Shown piece by piece: positions 45,545 to 54,179 of a stretch of 64,000 nt of DNA (positions are counted from its first letter, which is position 1; every line of letters begins with the position of its first letter). The notes below the pieces were generated by a model that was given only the letters and a program-made list of their open reading frames with translations, did not search any database and was not told the DNA's origin. The translations under genes and the position numbers were made by a program. Source of the DNA: an uncultured Armatimonadota bacterium (lineage in GTDB: Bacteria > Armatimonadota > Fimbriimonadia > Fimbriimonadales > Fimbriimonadaceae); assembly GCA_903833215.1 (NCBI GenBank), contig CAILEM010000153.1:1-64000 (forward strand), read 5' to 3'.

Positions 45545-47154
45545 GGATTTTCAAGAGATCTAAGTTCGCGTTGAGGCAAGGCTAAGAATCGAACGTGAAT
45601 CTTGGCGTGTTGGTTCCGCCCCAAACCAAGTTCGCGCTCAATAGCGATATCGAAATGACCTCCGCTCGACGGACGTTCCTGCCAAACAAGTTTCACCACC
45701 GTTGGTAACTCCGTCAGTTTAGCTCTGTCAGATGATGGCATTCCCACGCATTCCAATCTGGCGTCCCACTGGAGGACCGCCGTCCGGCAAAAAAGCTTTC
45801 GAACGAGGAATGGTGGCAGGGTAACCACCGCAGCTAACTCGCCTTCAGTGGTTGGCATGCGTAAGATGAAGTCCGATGTGGCATTTTTCGGTAATGCGGG
45901 AAGCGCAAAGGAGGTGACATATCCAGGAAGCCAGAAGCAAAATCGAACTTTCTTTGACAGCCTGATATAACTCCAAATCAACAAGACAAAAAGGCCGACA
46001 AGTCCTCCGACAGCCTTCAGCATCGAGCGCATTCTTAGCCCAGCGGGTAAGGTTACGTCTTGATCAAGCTGGACCCGAAACTCTTGCCTTCCCAATATCG
46101 GATTCGACGCGGAAGCAGCCACGAAGAGTGAGGCCACCGCCGAATTGCCGCGAAGGGTTCTCATTGATAACGAATTTGCCCCTGACACAATAAATGGTTT
46201 TGCAGCAACGCGTTGCCCGGATTCCATGGCTCCCGGGGGCTCCAAAGTGAAGAAGGCAGATAAGCCGATAAGTTCACGTGGGGAGTTGAGAGCCACCTTA
46301 AGACCCTCCCCAGAATCCTCGACGCTCAAACCGAGGTGCGAAAGCTGGTTCTGGACATTGAGGGCTCGAACAGCTGTCGTCTTGGGTACCGCCTTGAATA
46401 CCCGAACCGAAACGGTATCCGCCCCCTTCCCGAATGTCCGCATGAGCCAAGGCTCCGAAGAACCGTATTTGCCTTCCAAGGATAGCGATTGATCGACAAG
46501 CCGCTGTTTATCTCGAATCCGGTTGCGCGCTTTGTCCGAAAGGAGAATGCCTACGGATGAAGGATCAATTGACCGCCCATTGAAATCTCTGGGGTCATCA
46601 CTGATGACAATGACGTACGTATCTTGGATCTTGAGTCCAGGAACATTTGCCGTTGAAAGGGCTGGATTCAATGCAAGAGATGAGGTGTTTGAGTAGGTGC
46701 GTGTTCGCACCTGCAGTGCCGCAGCAAGCCGTTTACGCGACATCCAATTGTTGGCCCAAACCACTCGCTTGACGTACAAATCTTCCGGCTTTTCAAGCTG
46801 GCCAGCCATTCCAGGTGTAGTGGATCGGGGGACTAGGCCGATGCCATATTGGACCAAGGTGATGTAGTCCTTCCCCTGTCGGAACCAGGAATCTTGTCCC
46901 AAACGGCCCGGACTGAGCAGCAGATCTTGAACTTCCTTTTCTGCTGAGGCCAACGCGATTTGCTTCTCAGATACCGGAATGAATAGGTTGCTCGTTGCCG
47001 ACATCGCAGCGCGCGCATCTACAAGCACGATGAAATGCCTTCGGCCCTCCGGAATCTGGATCGTCGATGAAGGCCCCCGTGCAAATGCCGGGGTCATAAC
47101 GACGAAGAGGCTTGCAGGCAACAAAACCATCCGCCTGCAAACCCGTTTCGCCAT
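45541..47154 (-). CDS. membrane VWA-like protein of the SEDS-PBP operon
   Basis: This 537-residue protein begins with a signal peptide (about 1-26). Then comes a von Willebrand A-like domain with a central strand HFIVLVDARAAMS (degenerate MIDAS, Asp near residue 47) and a second strand TYVIVISDDPRDFN. An intermediate beta region leads to one membrane segment at about 380-399 (GGLVGLFVLLIWSYIRL). The C-terminal ~130 residues are probably cytoplasmic. The start at the ATG 47154 is chosen over TTG 47157 because TAAAGT lies 6 nt before it. The stop overlaps the ATPase gene start by 4 bp (ATGA). Confidence 0.78.
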   Translation of the reverse strand: MAKRVCRRMVLLPASLFVVMTPAFARGPSSTIQIPEGRRHFIVLVDARAAMSATSNLFIPVSEKQIALASAEKEVQDLLLSPGRLGQDSWFRQGKDYITLVQYGIGLVPRSTTPGMAGQLEKPEDLYVKRVVWANNWMSRKRLAAALQVRTRTYSNTSSLALNPALSTANVPGLKIQDTYVIVISDDPRDFNGRSIDPSSVGILLSDKARNRIRDKQRLVDQSLSLEGKYGSSEPWLMRTFGKGADTVSVRVFKAVPKTTAVRALNVQNQLSHLGLSVEDSGEGLKVALNSPRELIGLSAFFTLEPPGAMESGQRVAAKPFIVSGANSLSMRTLRGNSAVASLFVAASASNPILGRQEFRVQLDQDVTLPAGLRMRSMLKAVGGLVGLFVLLIWSYIRLSKKVRFCFWLPGYVTSFALPALPKNATSDFILRMPTTEGELAAVVTLPPFLVRKLFCRTAVLQWDARLECVGMPSSDRAKLTELPTVVKLVWQERPSSGGHFDIAIERELGLGRNQHAKIHVRFLALPQRELRSLENP

Positions 47155-47160
47155 CAAACC

Positions 47161-47166
47161 ACTTTA
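47161..47166 (-). promoter_or_regulatory. -10 box of the SEDS-PBP operon
   Basis: Minus-strand TAAAGT lies 6 nt before the VWA-gene ATG. Confidence 0.5.
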
Positions 47167-47172
47167 CGTTCA

Positions 47173-47190
47173 AGAACCTAAATAGGTTCT
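47173..47190. promoter_or_regulatory. 18-bp perfect palindrome upstream of the SEDS-PBP operon
   Basis: AGAACCTA-AA-TAGGTTCT is an 8+2+8 perfect inverted repeat. It sits 6 bp upstream of the -10 box, where it would cover the -35 region, so it may be an operator. It could also be a short terminator for osmC, but no T-run follows. Confidence 0.5.
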
Positions 47191-47220
47191 CTCAGAGTGG
47201 CATCGATCTCAAGAAACTTG

Positions 47221-47634
47221 TTAAGCCTTGAGCTTGGCGTCCAACGTAATCTCGGCGTTGAACAACCGGGATACGGGGCAGCCTTCTTTTGCAGCCTTCG
47301 CTGCGGCATCGAACTTCTCAGGATCTGCCCCAGGAATGGTTGCCACCAAATCCAAATGGAACTTGGTGATCGTAAGGTTCTCCATTGTTGCCGACGCTGT
47401 TGTTTCAATACTTTCTGCGGTTAGCCCGACTGTGCTCAACTGGTTGCTAAGTGCCATTGAGAAGCAAGCTGCATGCGCCGCCGCAAGCAACTCTTCGGGA
47501 TTCGTGCCGATCCCGTCCTCAAATCGCGTTTTGAAGCTGTATTGACTCTCGCTGAGTACACCGGACTCCGTGGACACGGTTCCATTGCCCTCTTTCAGAT
47601 TTCCTTTCCAAACTGCGCTACCTTTTCTTACCAT
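47221..47634 (-). CDS. OsmC-family peroxidase
   Basis: This 137-residue OsmC/Ohr-type peroxidase reduces organic hydroperoxides through two cysteines, visible in HAACFSMALS and EGCPVSRLF. It has the standard RFEDGIGTNPEELLAAAHAACF block. The start at 47634 is chosen because a strong Shine-Dalgarno AAGGAG lies 8 nt upstream and the family begins with VRKGSAVWKGNLKEGNG. The longer in-frame reading upstream is not needed. Confidence 0.93.
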   Translation of the reverse strand: MVRKGSAVWKGNLKEGNGTVSTESGVLSESQYSFKTRFEDGIGTNPEELLAAAHAACFSMALSNQLSTVGLTAESIETTASATMENLTITKFHLDLVATIPGADPEKFDAAAKAAKEGCPVSRLFNAEITLDAKLKA

Positions 47635-47793
47635 TGGTTGATCTCCTTTTCTGTTATCGGCATGTGGGATGTCATAGACTTCCACCTTCGACTTCATAGT
47701 TCTACGCGAAAAATCTGCGCACGTCATGATGCCTGCTGAAACTTAATGGTTTGCTAATCCGGGCACTCTCCGCGCGATGTGGAATTCGAAAGC

Positions 47794-47799
47794 TAAACT
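47794..47799 (+). promoter_or_regulatory. -10 box of the glutaminase-like gene
   Basis: TAAACT lies 7 nt before the GTG at 47807; this would make the ATG at 47777 non-functional. Confidence 0.4.
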
Positions 47800-47806
47800 A
47801 GGAGCC

Positions 47807-50392
47807 GTGGCTCTAGGAGATCGCTTGAACCTTCGACCTTATTTGAAAGCACTCGGTATCACAACCCTCGCGTTCGTGATCGCGGGAGAACGCTTAGATG
47901 CGCAATCCACACCTTTTCGGCCGCCTGCCGTTCCTCTGATCACTTTCAACCCGTACTTCAGCATTTGGTCTGAAGCAGACCGCCTTACGGACGACGTCAC
48001 TCGGCACTGGACCCACCATCCACACCCTCTCACAAGCCTCATTCGCATCGATGGAAAGGCTTATCGCGTTATGGGTGTAACACCCAAGGACTTGCCTGCA
48101 CTGCCGCAAGTTGGGTTGCGAGTTACGGCTACGCGAAGTGTTTATGAATTCGATAATGGGCAGATTCACCTGACGCTGTCGTTTAAGTCCCCAGCCCTTC
48201 CAGACGACCTAGAGGCGCTCACCCGCCCGGTGAACTACATTGAATGGACAGTCAAGTCTGCCGATGGCAAAGAGCATGGCGTCTCTATCTTTGACAGCAC
48301 AAGTTCCCTCCTTACCGTCAATTCTCCTGACCAAAAGGTCGTCTGTGGAAAAGAGACGATGGGTGGGCTAACCGCTCTCAAGACAGGCACTGAGGACCAG
48401 CCCGTTCTTCAAACCAGCGGTGATGACACACGAATTGACTGGGGCTACGCCTATTTGGCTGCCCCCACCAAGCAAGTCACTTCGGCGATCGGATCCCTAA
48501 GTTCCTTAACATCAGCCTTCTCATCAACAGGTTCTTTGCCTACAACGGTTGATGCTCGCTTGCCTCGCGCCGCGAATGATGAAGAACCAACCCTCGCTCT
48601 TGCATTCGATCTCGGCAAAGTCGGTACCAAACAGATTAGCCGGCATGTCCTGATGGCCTACGACGAGGTCTATTCGATCAAATACTTCGGCCAGAAGCTA
48701 CGCCCTTACTGGCGACGAAACGGAGCCACACCCGCGAAGTTGCTTCAAGATGCGGAGCGGCTGTTCGATTACGAATCCAGTCAATGTGAAATCTTCGACA
48801 AGCTGATCGGTGATGACATGACACTCGCTGGCGGCGCCAAGTACGCCCAGGTTGCTGCTCTCGCCTATCGTCAATGTCTCGCGGGAACGGGCATCGCAGC
48901 TGACGCTAACAAGCAACTGCTGATGTTCACGAAAGAGAACACCAGCAACGGGGATATCGCCACCGTCGACGTTATCTTCCCGATGTCCCCGATGTGGATT
49001 CTGTTCAACCCAACATTGGCCAAGGCATCCCTTGTTCCCATCCTGAGCTATGCCGCATCCGATCATTGGAAGTTCCCGAATGCGCCCCATGACCTGGGCA
49101 CCTATCCCATCGCAAAAGGCACCGATGATGGTGGCGAGGGGATGCCGGTGGAGGAGAGCGCCAACATGCTCATCATGTGCGACGCAATCGCACAGTCGGA
49201 AGGCAATGCTAAGTGGCTCACCCCTTGGTGGCATAAGCTCGTTCAGTGGGCTGAATATCTTGAGAAGTACGGACTTGATCCAGAAGATCAGCTTTGCACC
49301 GACGACTTTATGGGGCACTTGGCCCACAACTCCAACCTGTCGATCAAGGCGATTCTCGGCCTCGCCGCTTACGGGGATCTTTGTCGTATTCAAGGTGATG
49401 CAGCAACCGCCCTCAAGTACGACAAGATCGCGAAGGCAGACGCGATCCACTGGATGAAGGTCGCCGATGAAGGCACGCACTCATTGCTGGCATTCGATAA
49501 GCCGAATACCTGGAGCCAGAAGTACAACCTCGTGTGGGATCGCATTCTAAACCTCAATGTTTTCCCCGCGTCGGTTGCGAAGAAGGAGATTGAGTACTAC
49601 AAGTCGGTGATGCAGCCCTACGGCGTACCGCTTGATTCACGCACACACCTGACGAAGACCGACTGGTCGTACTGGAGTGCAACGATGGCAACCGATCTCG
49701 ATGGATTTGAAACATTGACGGCGCCGATCTACGACTATCTGACCCACACCAGCGCACGTTCGCCACTTGCGGACTCGTACCTGACTGACGATATCAAGAG
49801 CGACGGAATGCACGCCCGACCTGTCATGGGTGGCATCTTCATCAAGATGCTTGCCGACCACGCCACATGGCAAAAATGGATATCGTTCGATAATAAAGAG
49901 AAGCCGGGCACTTGGGCACCGCTCCCCAAAGCGCCGAAAGTCACGGAGATAGTTCCCAGTTCAAGAACCACACCTATTGCTTGGAAGTACACGACTGAGC
50001 GGCCATCAAGTGAATGGTTCGGCATCGTATTCAACGATTCAAGTTGGAAAGTCGGAAACGGACCATTCGGTTCCGATGGAACACCGGGCATCGCACCCAA
50101 GACAGCTTGGACAAGCGAAGACATCTGGCTCCGGAGAGAGTTCACGATGCCCGCTGCCGACGGCGAGATTCAGGGGTTGATTTATCACGACGAGGATGTC
50201 GAGGTGTTCTTCAACGGAGTGCTCGCATTCAAAGAGTCGGGCTATTCGAACTCCTATGACCCCATCGAAATTACACCAGCGGCTAGGGCGCTGTTGAAGA
50301 CCGGGGCCAAGATCGTGATGGCTGTTCACTGCCACCAAACGTCGGGTGGGCAGGGTGTCGATGTCGGGCTTGTGAAAGTGACAAAAGGCTAG
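47807..50392 (+). CDS. secreted DUF4965/DUF5127 glutaminase-like protein
   Basis: This 861-residue protein has a signal-like N terminus and the opening FRPPAVPLITFNPYFSIWSEADRLTDDVTRHWT, followed by regions typical of DUF4964/DUF5127/DUF4965 (fungal glutaminase A relatives). These include SAIGSLSSLTSAFSS-type blocks and a C-terminal helical domain with DFMGHLAHNSNLSIKAILGLAAYG. A galactose-binding-like C-terminal domain (about 710-861) is present. Three starts are possible: ATG 47777, GTG 47807 and TTG 47825. I chose 47807 because TAAACT lies 7 nt upstream. The substrate is not certain. Confidence 0.85.
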   Translation: MALGDRLNLRPYLKALGITTLAFVIAGERLDAQSTPFRPPAVPLITFNPYFSIWSEADRLTDDVTRHWTHHPHPLTSLIRIDGKAYRVMGVTPKDLPALPQVGLRVTATRSVYEFDNGQIHLTLSFKSPALPDDLEALTRPVNYIEWTVKSADGKEHGVSIFDSTSSLLTVNSPDQKVVCGKETMGGLTALKTGTEDQPVLQTSGDDTRIDWGYAYLAAPTKQVTSAIGSLSSLTSAFSSTGSLPTTVDARLPRAANDEEPTLALAFDLGKVGTKQISRHVLMAYDEVYSIKYFGQKLRPYWRRNGATPAKLLQDAERLFDYESSQCEIFDKLIGDDMTLAGGAKYAQVAALAYRQCLAGTGIAADANKQLLMFTKENTSNGDIATVDVIFPMSPMWILFNPTLAKASLVPILSYAASDHWKFPNAPHDLGTYPIAKGTDDGGEGMPVEESANMLIMCDAIAQSEGNAKWLTPWWHKLVQWAEYLEKYGLDPEDQLCTDDFMGHLAHNSNLSIKAILGLAAYGDLCRIQGDAATALKYDKIAKADAIHWMKVADEGTHSLLAFDKPNTWSQKYNLVWDRILNLNVFPASVAKKEIEYYKSVMQPYGVPLDSRTHLTKTDWSYWSATMATDLDGFETLTAPIYDYLTHTSARSPLADSYLTDDIKSDGMHARPVMGGIFIKMLADHATWQKWISFDNKEKPGTWAPLPKAPKVTEIVPSSRTTPIAWKYTTERPSSEWFGIVFNDSSWKVGNGPFGSDGTPGIAPKTAWTSEDIWLRREFTMPAADGEIQGLIYHDEDVEVFFNGVLAFKESGYSNSYDPIEITPAARALLKTGAKIVMAVHCHQTSGGQGVDVGLVKVTKG

Positions 50393-50395
50393 ATG

Positions 50396-50432
50396 CTATT
50401 GTAGGCCCCCAAGTTGCGGGGGCCTACAATAG
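50396..50432. terminator. bidirectional terminator hairpin
   Basis: A perfect 15-bp stem CTATTGTAGGCCCCC / GGGGGCCTACAATAG with a 7-nt loop lies between convergent genes. The stop codon of the minus-strand gene (50424-50426) falls within the right arm. No strong T-run follows on either side. Confidence 0.72.
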
Positions 50433-51134
50433 TGAGTCCAGTTCCGCTTCTGCTATCTCGCGCTCACGTTGGGCCATTTCGAGCCGTTGCCGCAATGCAT
50501 CAGGGGTTGATCCTGAAAATCCATTGGCTCCCACACTCCACTGCTGCATGCGCTCGTCTTCGCGTTGGATACGGAAGCAGATGCGAGACATGAGATCCGC
50601 ATCTTCTTCCCATCCTTGAAGCACCTTCTTACCTTGTTCGTCACGCAAGACGACGGGTTCGCATACCGCTACGGCCGCACTCATTGACGTGTCCAAAACT
50701 GTCTGGACCTCTGCTGCAAATCCTGGATTTGAAACGCTCACGCCATGCAAACCTTGTCGAGCATCGTGCCATGTCCGGGCCGCCTGTTCTAGTGCCTGAA
50801 TGACCGGAGTTGGAACAGCTGCCTTTAACCGAGATTCGGAGTGCAGTAGCTTTAGGCGCTTCACTCTTAACCAACGATCATAAGCGAGACGAACCTCGGG
50901 TCTTTGGCGGCCAAGTTGGTTTTTCCGGACGCTTCTAATGGAAAAAAGGGTGAGCCAAGCCAAGAATGCGCCCGCAAAGAAGGTCCATTCTGGTCCGTCT
51001 GTCATGGCAATGAGGCAAAAAACCACTATCGCTAGGGGCCAATCCAAACGTTCTGAGATAACCCCCGAAGAGGGGGAATCTACCTGTTGAAGAAATGCCT
51101 CCAACATCGGAATTGACTCGTTTCGATTTGCCAT
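50424..51134 (-). CDS. two-TM membrane protein of unknown function
   Basis: This 236-residue protein has two adjacent membrane segments (about 32-48 and 53-68, WPLAIVVFCLIAMTDGPEWTFFAGAFLAWLTLF). A long cytoplasmic helical tail follows, rich in Arg, Glu and Gln, and ends in a coiled-coil-like heptad pattern (about 200-236). Family not recognised. A TAATCT box lies 10 nt before the ATG and a GAAGGT Shine-Dalgarno-like sequence sits closer. Its stop codon is inside the shared terminator hairpin. Confidence 0.68.
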   Translation of the reverse strand: MANRNESIPMLEAFLQQVDSPSSGVISERLDWPLAIVVFCLIAMTDGPEWTFFAGAFLAWLTLFSIRSVRKNQLGRQRPEVRLAYDRWLRVKRLKLLHSESRLKAAVPTPVIQALEQAARTWHDARQGLHGVSVSNPGFAAEVQTVLDTSMSAAVAVCEPVVLRDEQGKKVLQGWEEDADLMSRICFRIQREDERMQQWSVGANGFSGSTPDALRQRLEMAQREREIAEAELDSLL

Positions 51135-51196
51135 GACGACCTTCAGATTATGTACGGCTGTGGGTTGTGAGGGATTTCATGTGACTACAATGGGCT

Positions 51197-51622
51197 GTGA
51201 GGCTGAAAGGAATGACCCCAATAATCGCATCAGGAACAGCGTATCTTGCGGCATTGTGTCTCCCGTCGTACTCATTCATCTCGGCGGATCAAAGTGAACG
51301 GATTAATCAGCATGGGCTGCAATCCCTTTTTTCGCCGCCGATAGGGATGGCCGTTGTCGTGAACATCCTCTATTTTCTCGTCATCTGGATCAAGTTCTAT
51401 CGCAGTGCGCCAAAGGCTTCGGCAGCGGCAGCGTCCGTTGTTTTAGCGCTCGTAACGATGACCACTGGGTTCGGTTGCATCCTTGGAGACCCTCAGCCAG
51501 GGTCCCGAACGCAGTACGGATTGGGAACATGGATGTGGTTGCTCGCCCTCGGATTAGCGATCTTTGCCAACTCACCTTCGACAAACGAAGTTCAGAGGGG
51601 GCCAACACCGTCAACCAAGTAG
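51197..51622 (+). CDS. small multi-pass membrane protein
   Basis: This 141-residue protein is predicted by eye to have three or four membrane segments (about 8-28, 50-70, 75-95 and 110-128). No family is recognised. The GTG at 51197 is uncertain; an ATG at 51212 is an alternative, but its AAAGGA is too close to serve as a Shine-Dalgarno. It is divergent from the two-TM protein. Confidence 0.5.
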   Translation: MRLKGMTPIIASGTAYLAALCLPSYSFISADQSERINQHGLQSLFSPPIGMAVVVNILYFLVIWIKFYRSAPKASAAAASVVLALVTMTTGFGCILGDPQPGSRTQYGLGTWMWLLALGLAIFANSPSTNEVQRGPTPSTK

Positions 51623-51739
51623 TTCAACCATACTATATATAACTACGGTTGTATGAATCACGTTTGAATAACGGCATGGCGCTTTGTAGGGTTGCCTGCA
51701 ACTTGGACTGTCTCGTCGTTGAAGGTACAACAATCGGAG

Positions 51740-52363
51740 ATGACTGACACTTTCCGGTATTTCTGGGCGAAAGACCGACCAGGAATTAGACTGCCTGAGT
51801 CGGGGTTGCTGGTCGAAGAACGACGATCCGAGTTTTCTGGCGCCTTGGGATTTCGTCCTGGCATTGGTGGCTGCGTCATTTGGTTCGAGTCATCCGGTCG
51901 ATTCGTAGACTGGCCCGAATTGATTGAGCGAATAACAATTCAAGCCCGCAAATCGAAATACAGCTTCGCGGTGGTTGATTGCGAGTTGCCTGTTCCAGAG
52001 GAACTTCGGGCTGCCCTCGAACAGGCGGGCTTTGCTGGCGAACCGCCGGCACGAGCACTTCGCTTCGACGCCCCGGACGATCTTCAGCCATACCTTGACT
52101 GGAGCGGGAGAGTTACGTCCCTTGCCCAGGGAAAAGGCAGCGAATCGATCAACGCCAAGCTGTTTGGCGTCATCGCAGAGAATTTCCCAGCCGAGGGGCA
52201 CTATTCGGAAGTTCAGGTGAACGAGATTCTCAACCGGCATCACCTCTTTGGCGATCCGGCGGGGGTTCGCCGCGAACTCGTAGACCGGGGTTACATCGCT
52301 CGCACTCGGGACTGCCGCGATTATTGGAAGGTTGAAGACCCAATCATCATTGGCAGAACCTAG
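51740..52363 (+). CDS. hypothetical protein with a C-terminal DUF2087 domain
   Basis: In this 207-residue protein the last ~70 residues (INAKLFGVIAENFPAEGHYSEVQVNEILNRHHLFGDPAGVRRELVDRGYIARTRDCRDYWKV) match the DUF2087 pattern found at the end of some transcription-related proteins. The N-terminal half is not recognised; it may be a GyrI-like or unrelated alpha/beta domain. The start at 51740 is preferred over a TTG at 51692, but the Shine-Dalgarno is weak. Confidence 0.65.
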   Translation: MTDTFRYFWAKDRPGIRLPESGLLVEERRSEFSGALGFRPGIGGCVIWFESSGRFVDWPELIERITIQARKSKYSFAVVDCELPVPEELRAALEQAGFAGEPPARALRFDAPDDLQPYLDWSGRVTSLAQGKGSESINAKLFGVIAENFPAEGHYSEVQVNEILNRHHLFGDPAGVRRELVDRGYIARTRDCRDYWKVEDPIIIGRT

Positions 52364-52401
52364 CTGGTGACAGCGTAAATGAATGCCACCAGTTAATCAA
52401 C

Positions 52402-53748
52402 CTAAAGAGAAGAAATGACTTCGGAAAGTTGGTCTAGGCTCATGTTCCAGCCTATCTCCATACCGCCGAGCATCATGGTTCCCTGCTCCGAGAATGCGGA
52501 GTTGTAAGAGTTTACGGTGACTTTGGTGGTGTCTCCAAGATCCTCGAACATCACAAATGTGCCTCCTTGAATCGCGACGGAACCATCAAAGCCAGCCACG
52601 CTGTTCACCCATCCAAAGCTTTGGTTCGGTTCAACGTCGGTGATCTCTGAAATCATCGCATGCTCCATTCCGTCTGGGCTTCGCATCACTAAAGTGATAT
52701 ATCCGCCGGGCCTAAGGTCAATCTCGCATTTCGGGCAAGTGTAGGGTCGTGGGGTGAACCATACACCCAAGTGTTGCGGCTCTGTCCAACACTTCCACAC
52801 CAAATCGACGGGTGCCTTGAACTCGCGAACCAAGCTCACCGTCCTATCTGCCAGGGTGGCACCCACCAAGACGCCAAGCTTGTGAATCGTCGTACTCCAA
52901 CCACCCAGATGCGCCGCCCGCGCCTCCTCAGACCAGAAGCCGGATTGCACAAAGGTCATTGTTGTACAGCCTTCATGCTCACTGAGCTTGACGCTGACGA
53001 GGGTGGTGGGCTTGAATGAGCCGTCTTCCTTCTCCCAACGATGGCTGTATTCAAGGAGCGTCATCGGTTCGACGCGAAGATACTCCCCTTCGGCCTTTAG
53101 GGCGTATCCGGTGGGCGTGAACATGGTTGAGTGCCATCGACCACCGGGGACAAGGTCATCGCTCGAACGTTCCATCGTCAAGCCCATGGGGCAACCCCAC
53201 TGACTAATCTGGTCTTCTTCGGTAATCGCCTTCCAGACCGTCTCAAGCGGCGCCTTGAACTTGCGGACGATTACGAGGTCGATTCCCGCTTTATCCTGGT
53301 CAGCTACATATTCATCGAGGCGACTCATTGTCATCGTCAGCCCTTCCTCTGCGCCGAATTCATCGATTACTCGCTGTCGTTCTTCTGTGGATGGGAAAGT
53401 GAGACGGAACTGCATCTCAGTCTCACCCTCCTTACGCAGAAATTTAACGTTGACGGTGAATCCGACTACGTCATCCTTCCCAGCGTGTTCGTAGGCGATT
53501 TCGTCGCTAGTGATCCTTGTGAAGCGAACGAGATTAGGAAAGTCAGTTCCATCCGGGCCGTGCATGGTGAAACGCCAGGTGCCGCCGGGCTTGAAGTCCA
53601 TTTCGTGGGTCGTTGTGCGAAACCCGGTGGGGCCCCACCAATGGGTGAGGTGTTCGGGGTTCGACCACATTCTAAGCAGTAGCTCAGAAGAGGCTTTGTA
53701 GGTTCTTGTGCAGAAGATTTCGCGAGAGGCATCTATGGAAGGGGTCAC
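52402..53748 (-). CDS. triple AHSA1 (SRPBCC/START-like) domain protein
   Basis: This 448-residue protein consists of three tandem AHSA1/ATPase-homologue-type SRPBCC domains: about 8-152, 157-300 and 308-448. Each opens with the pattern R-x-F-x-A-P-x-x-x-V-W-x-x-x-T-x-P (TRTYKASSELLLRMWSNPEHL, VRKFKAPLETVWKAITEED, VREFKAPVDLVWKCWTEPQHL) and has a W-W/W-F-x-P motif. Single-domain forms are common; a triple fusion is less usual. The start overlaps the ArsR gene by 4 bp (ATGA), so the two form one operon. Ligand unknown. Confidence 0.9.
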   Translation of the reverse strand: MTPSIDASREIFCTRTYKASSELLLRMWSNPEHLTHWWGPTGFRTTTHEMDFKPGGTWRFTMHGPDGTDFPNLVRFTRITSDEIAYEHAGKDDVVGFTVNVKFLRKEGETEMQFRLTFPSTEERQRVIDEFGAEEGLTMTMSRLDEYVADQDKAGIDLVIVRKFKAPLETVWKAITEEDQISQWGCPMGLTMERSSDDLVPGGRWHSTMFTPTGYALKAEGEYLRVEPMTLLEYSHRWEKEDGSFKPTTLVSVKLSEHEGCTTMTFVQSGFWSEEARAAHLGGWSTTIHKLGVLVGATLADRTVSLVREFKAPVDLVWKCWTEPQHLGVWFTPRPYTCPKCEIDLRPGGYITLVMRSPDGMEHAMISEITDVEPNQSFGWVNSVAGFDGSVAIQGGTFVMFEDLGDTTKVTVNSYNSAFSEQGTMMLGGMEIGWNMSLDQLSEVISSL

Positions 53749-54083
53749 TTTGTTGAGTCCTTTTGTTGTATTTCGGCAAGGTAGGCGTCTAGTCGGTCAA
53801 AAGTCTGTTCCCAAAACTGACGGTATTCCTCGATCCAAGCGCTTGCCTGCTTGAGGGGTTCCGCGTCGAGAGTGCAGGGCCGCCACTGCGCGCTTCGGCT
53901 CCTCTTGATGAGGCCCGCTTGTTCAAGCACTTTAAGGTGCTTGGTCACAGCAGGTGCCGTCATCGCAAACGGCTGCGCGAGATCTTTCACCGAAGTTTCG
54001 CCTTGGGCCAAGCGCGATAGAATCGCACGGCGAGTTGGATCCGCGAGCGCAGCAAACGTTCGATCGAGTTGAGCAGTGGACAT
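53745..54083 (-). CDS. ArsR-family HTH transcriptional regulator
   Basis: This 112-residue winged-helix repressor of the ArsR family begins STAQLDRTFAALADPTRRAILSRLAQGE and has the recognition helix region APAVTKHLKVLEQAGLIKRSR. No metal-binding cysteines are present. Its 3' end overlaps the downstream triple-AHSA1 gene, a pairing seen often for ArsR regulators in this class. The start at 54083 (ATG) is chosen over a TTG at 54095, which lies within the palindrome. Confidence 0.93.
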   Translation of the reverse strand: MSTAQLDRTFAALADPTRRAILSRLAQGETSVKDLAQPFAMTAPAVTKHLKVLEQAGLIKRSRSAQWRPCTLDAEPLKQASAWIEEYRQFWEQTFDRLDAYLAEIQQKDSTK

Positions 54084-54090
54084 ATAATTC

Positions 54091-54116
54091 ACCAACTAGT
54101 TAATTAACTGATTGGT
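54091..54116. promoter_or_regulatory. palindromic operator for the ArsR/AHSA1 operon
   Basis: A 26-bp inverted repeat with a perfect 12-bp centre AGTTAATTAACT (54098-54109) and flanks ACCAA/TTGGT lies just before the ArsR start. It is the natural candidate for self-repression. Confidence 0.65.
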
Positions 54117-54179
54117 ATCATACATCATAGCAATCCAAAATGCAATTTTTCTCTTGATCGGGAAGCCGAGACCACGACG

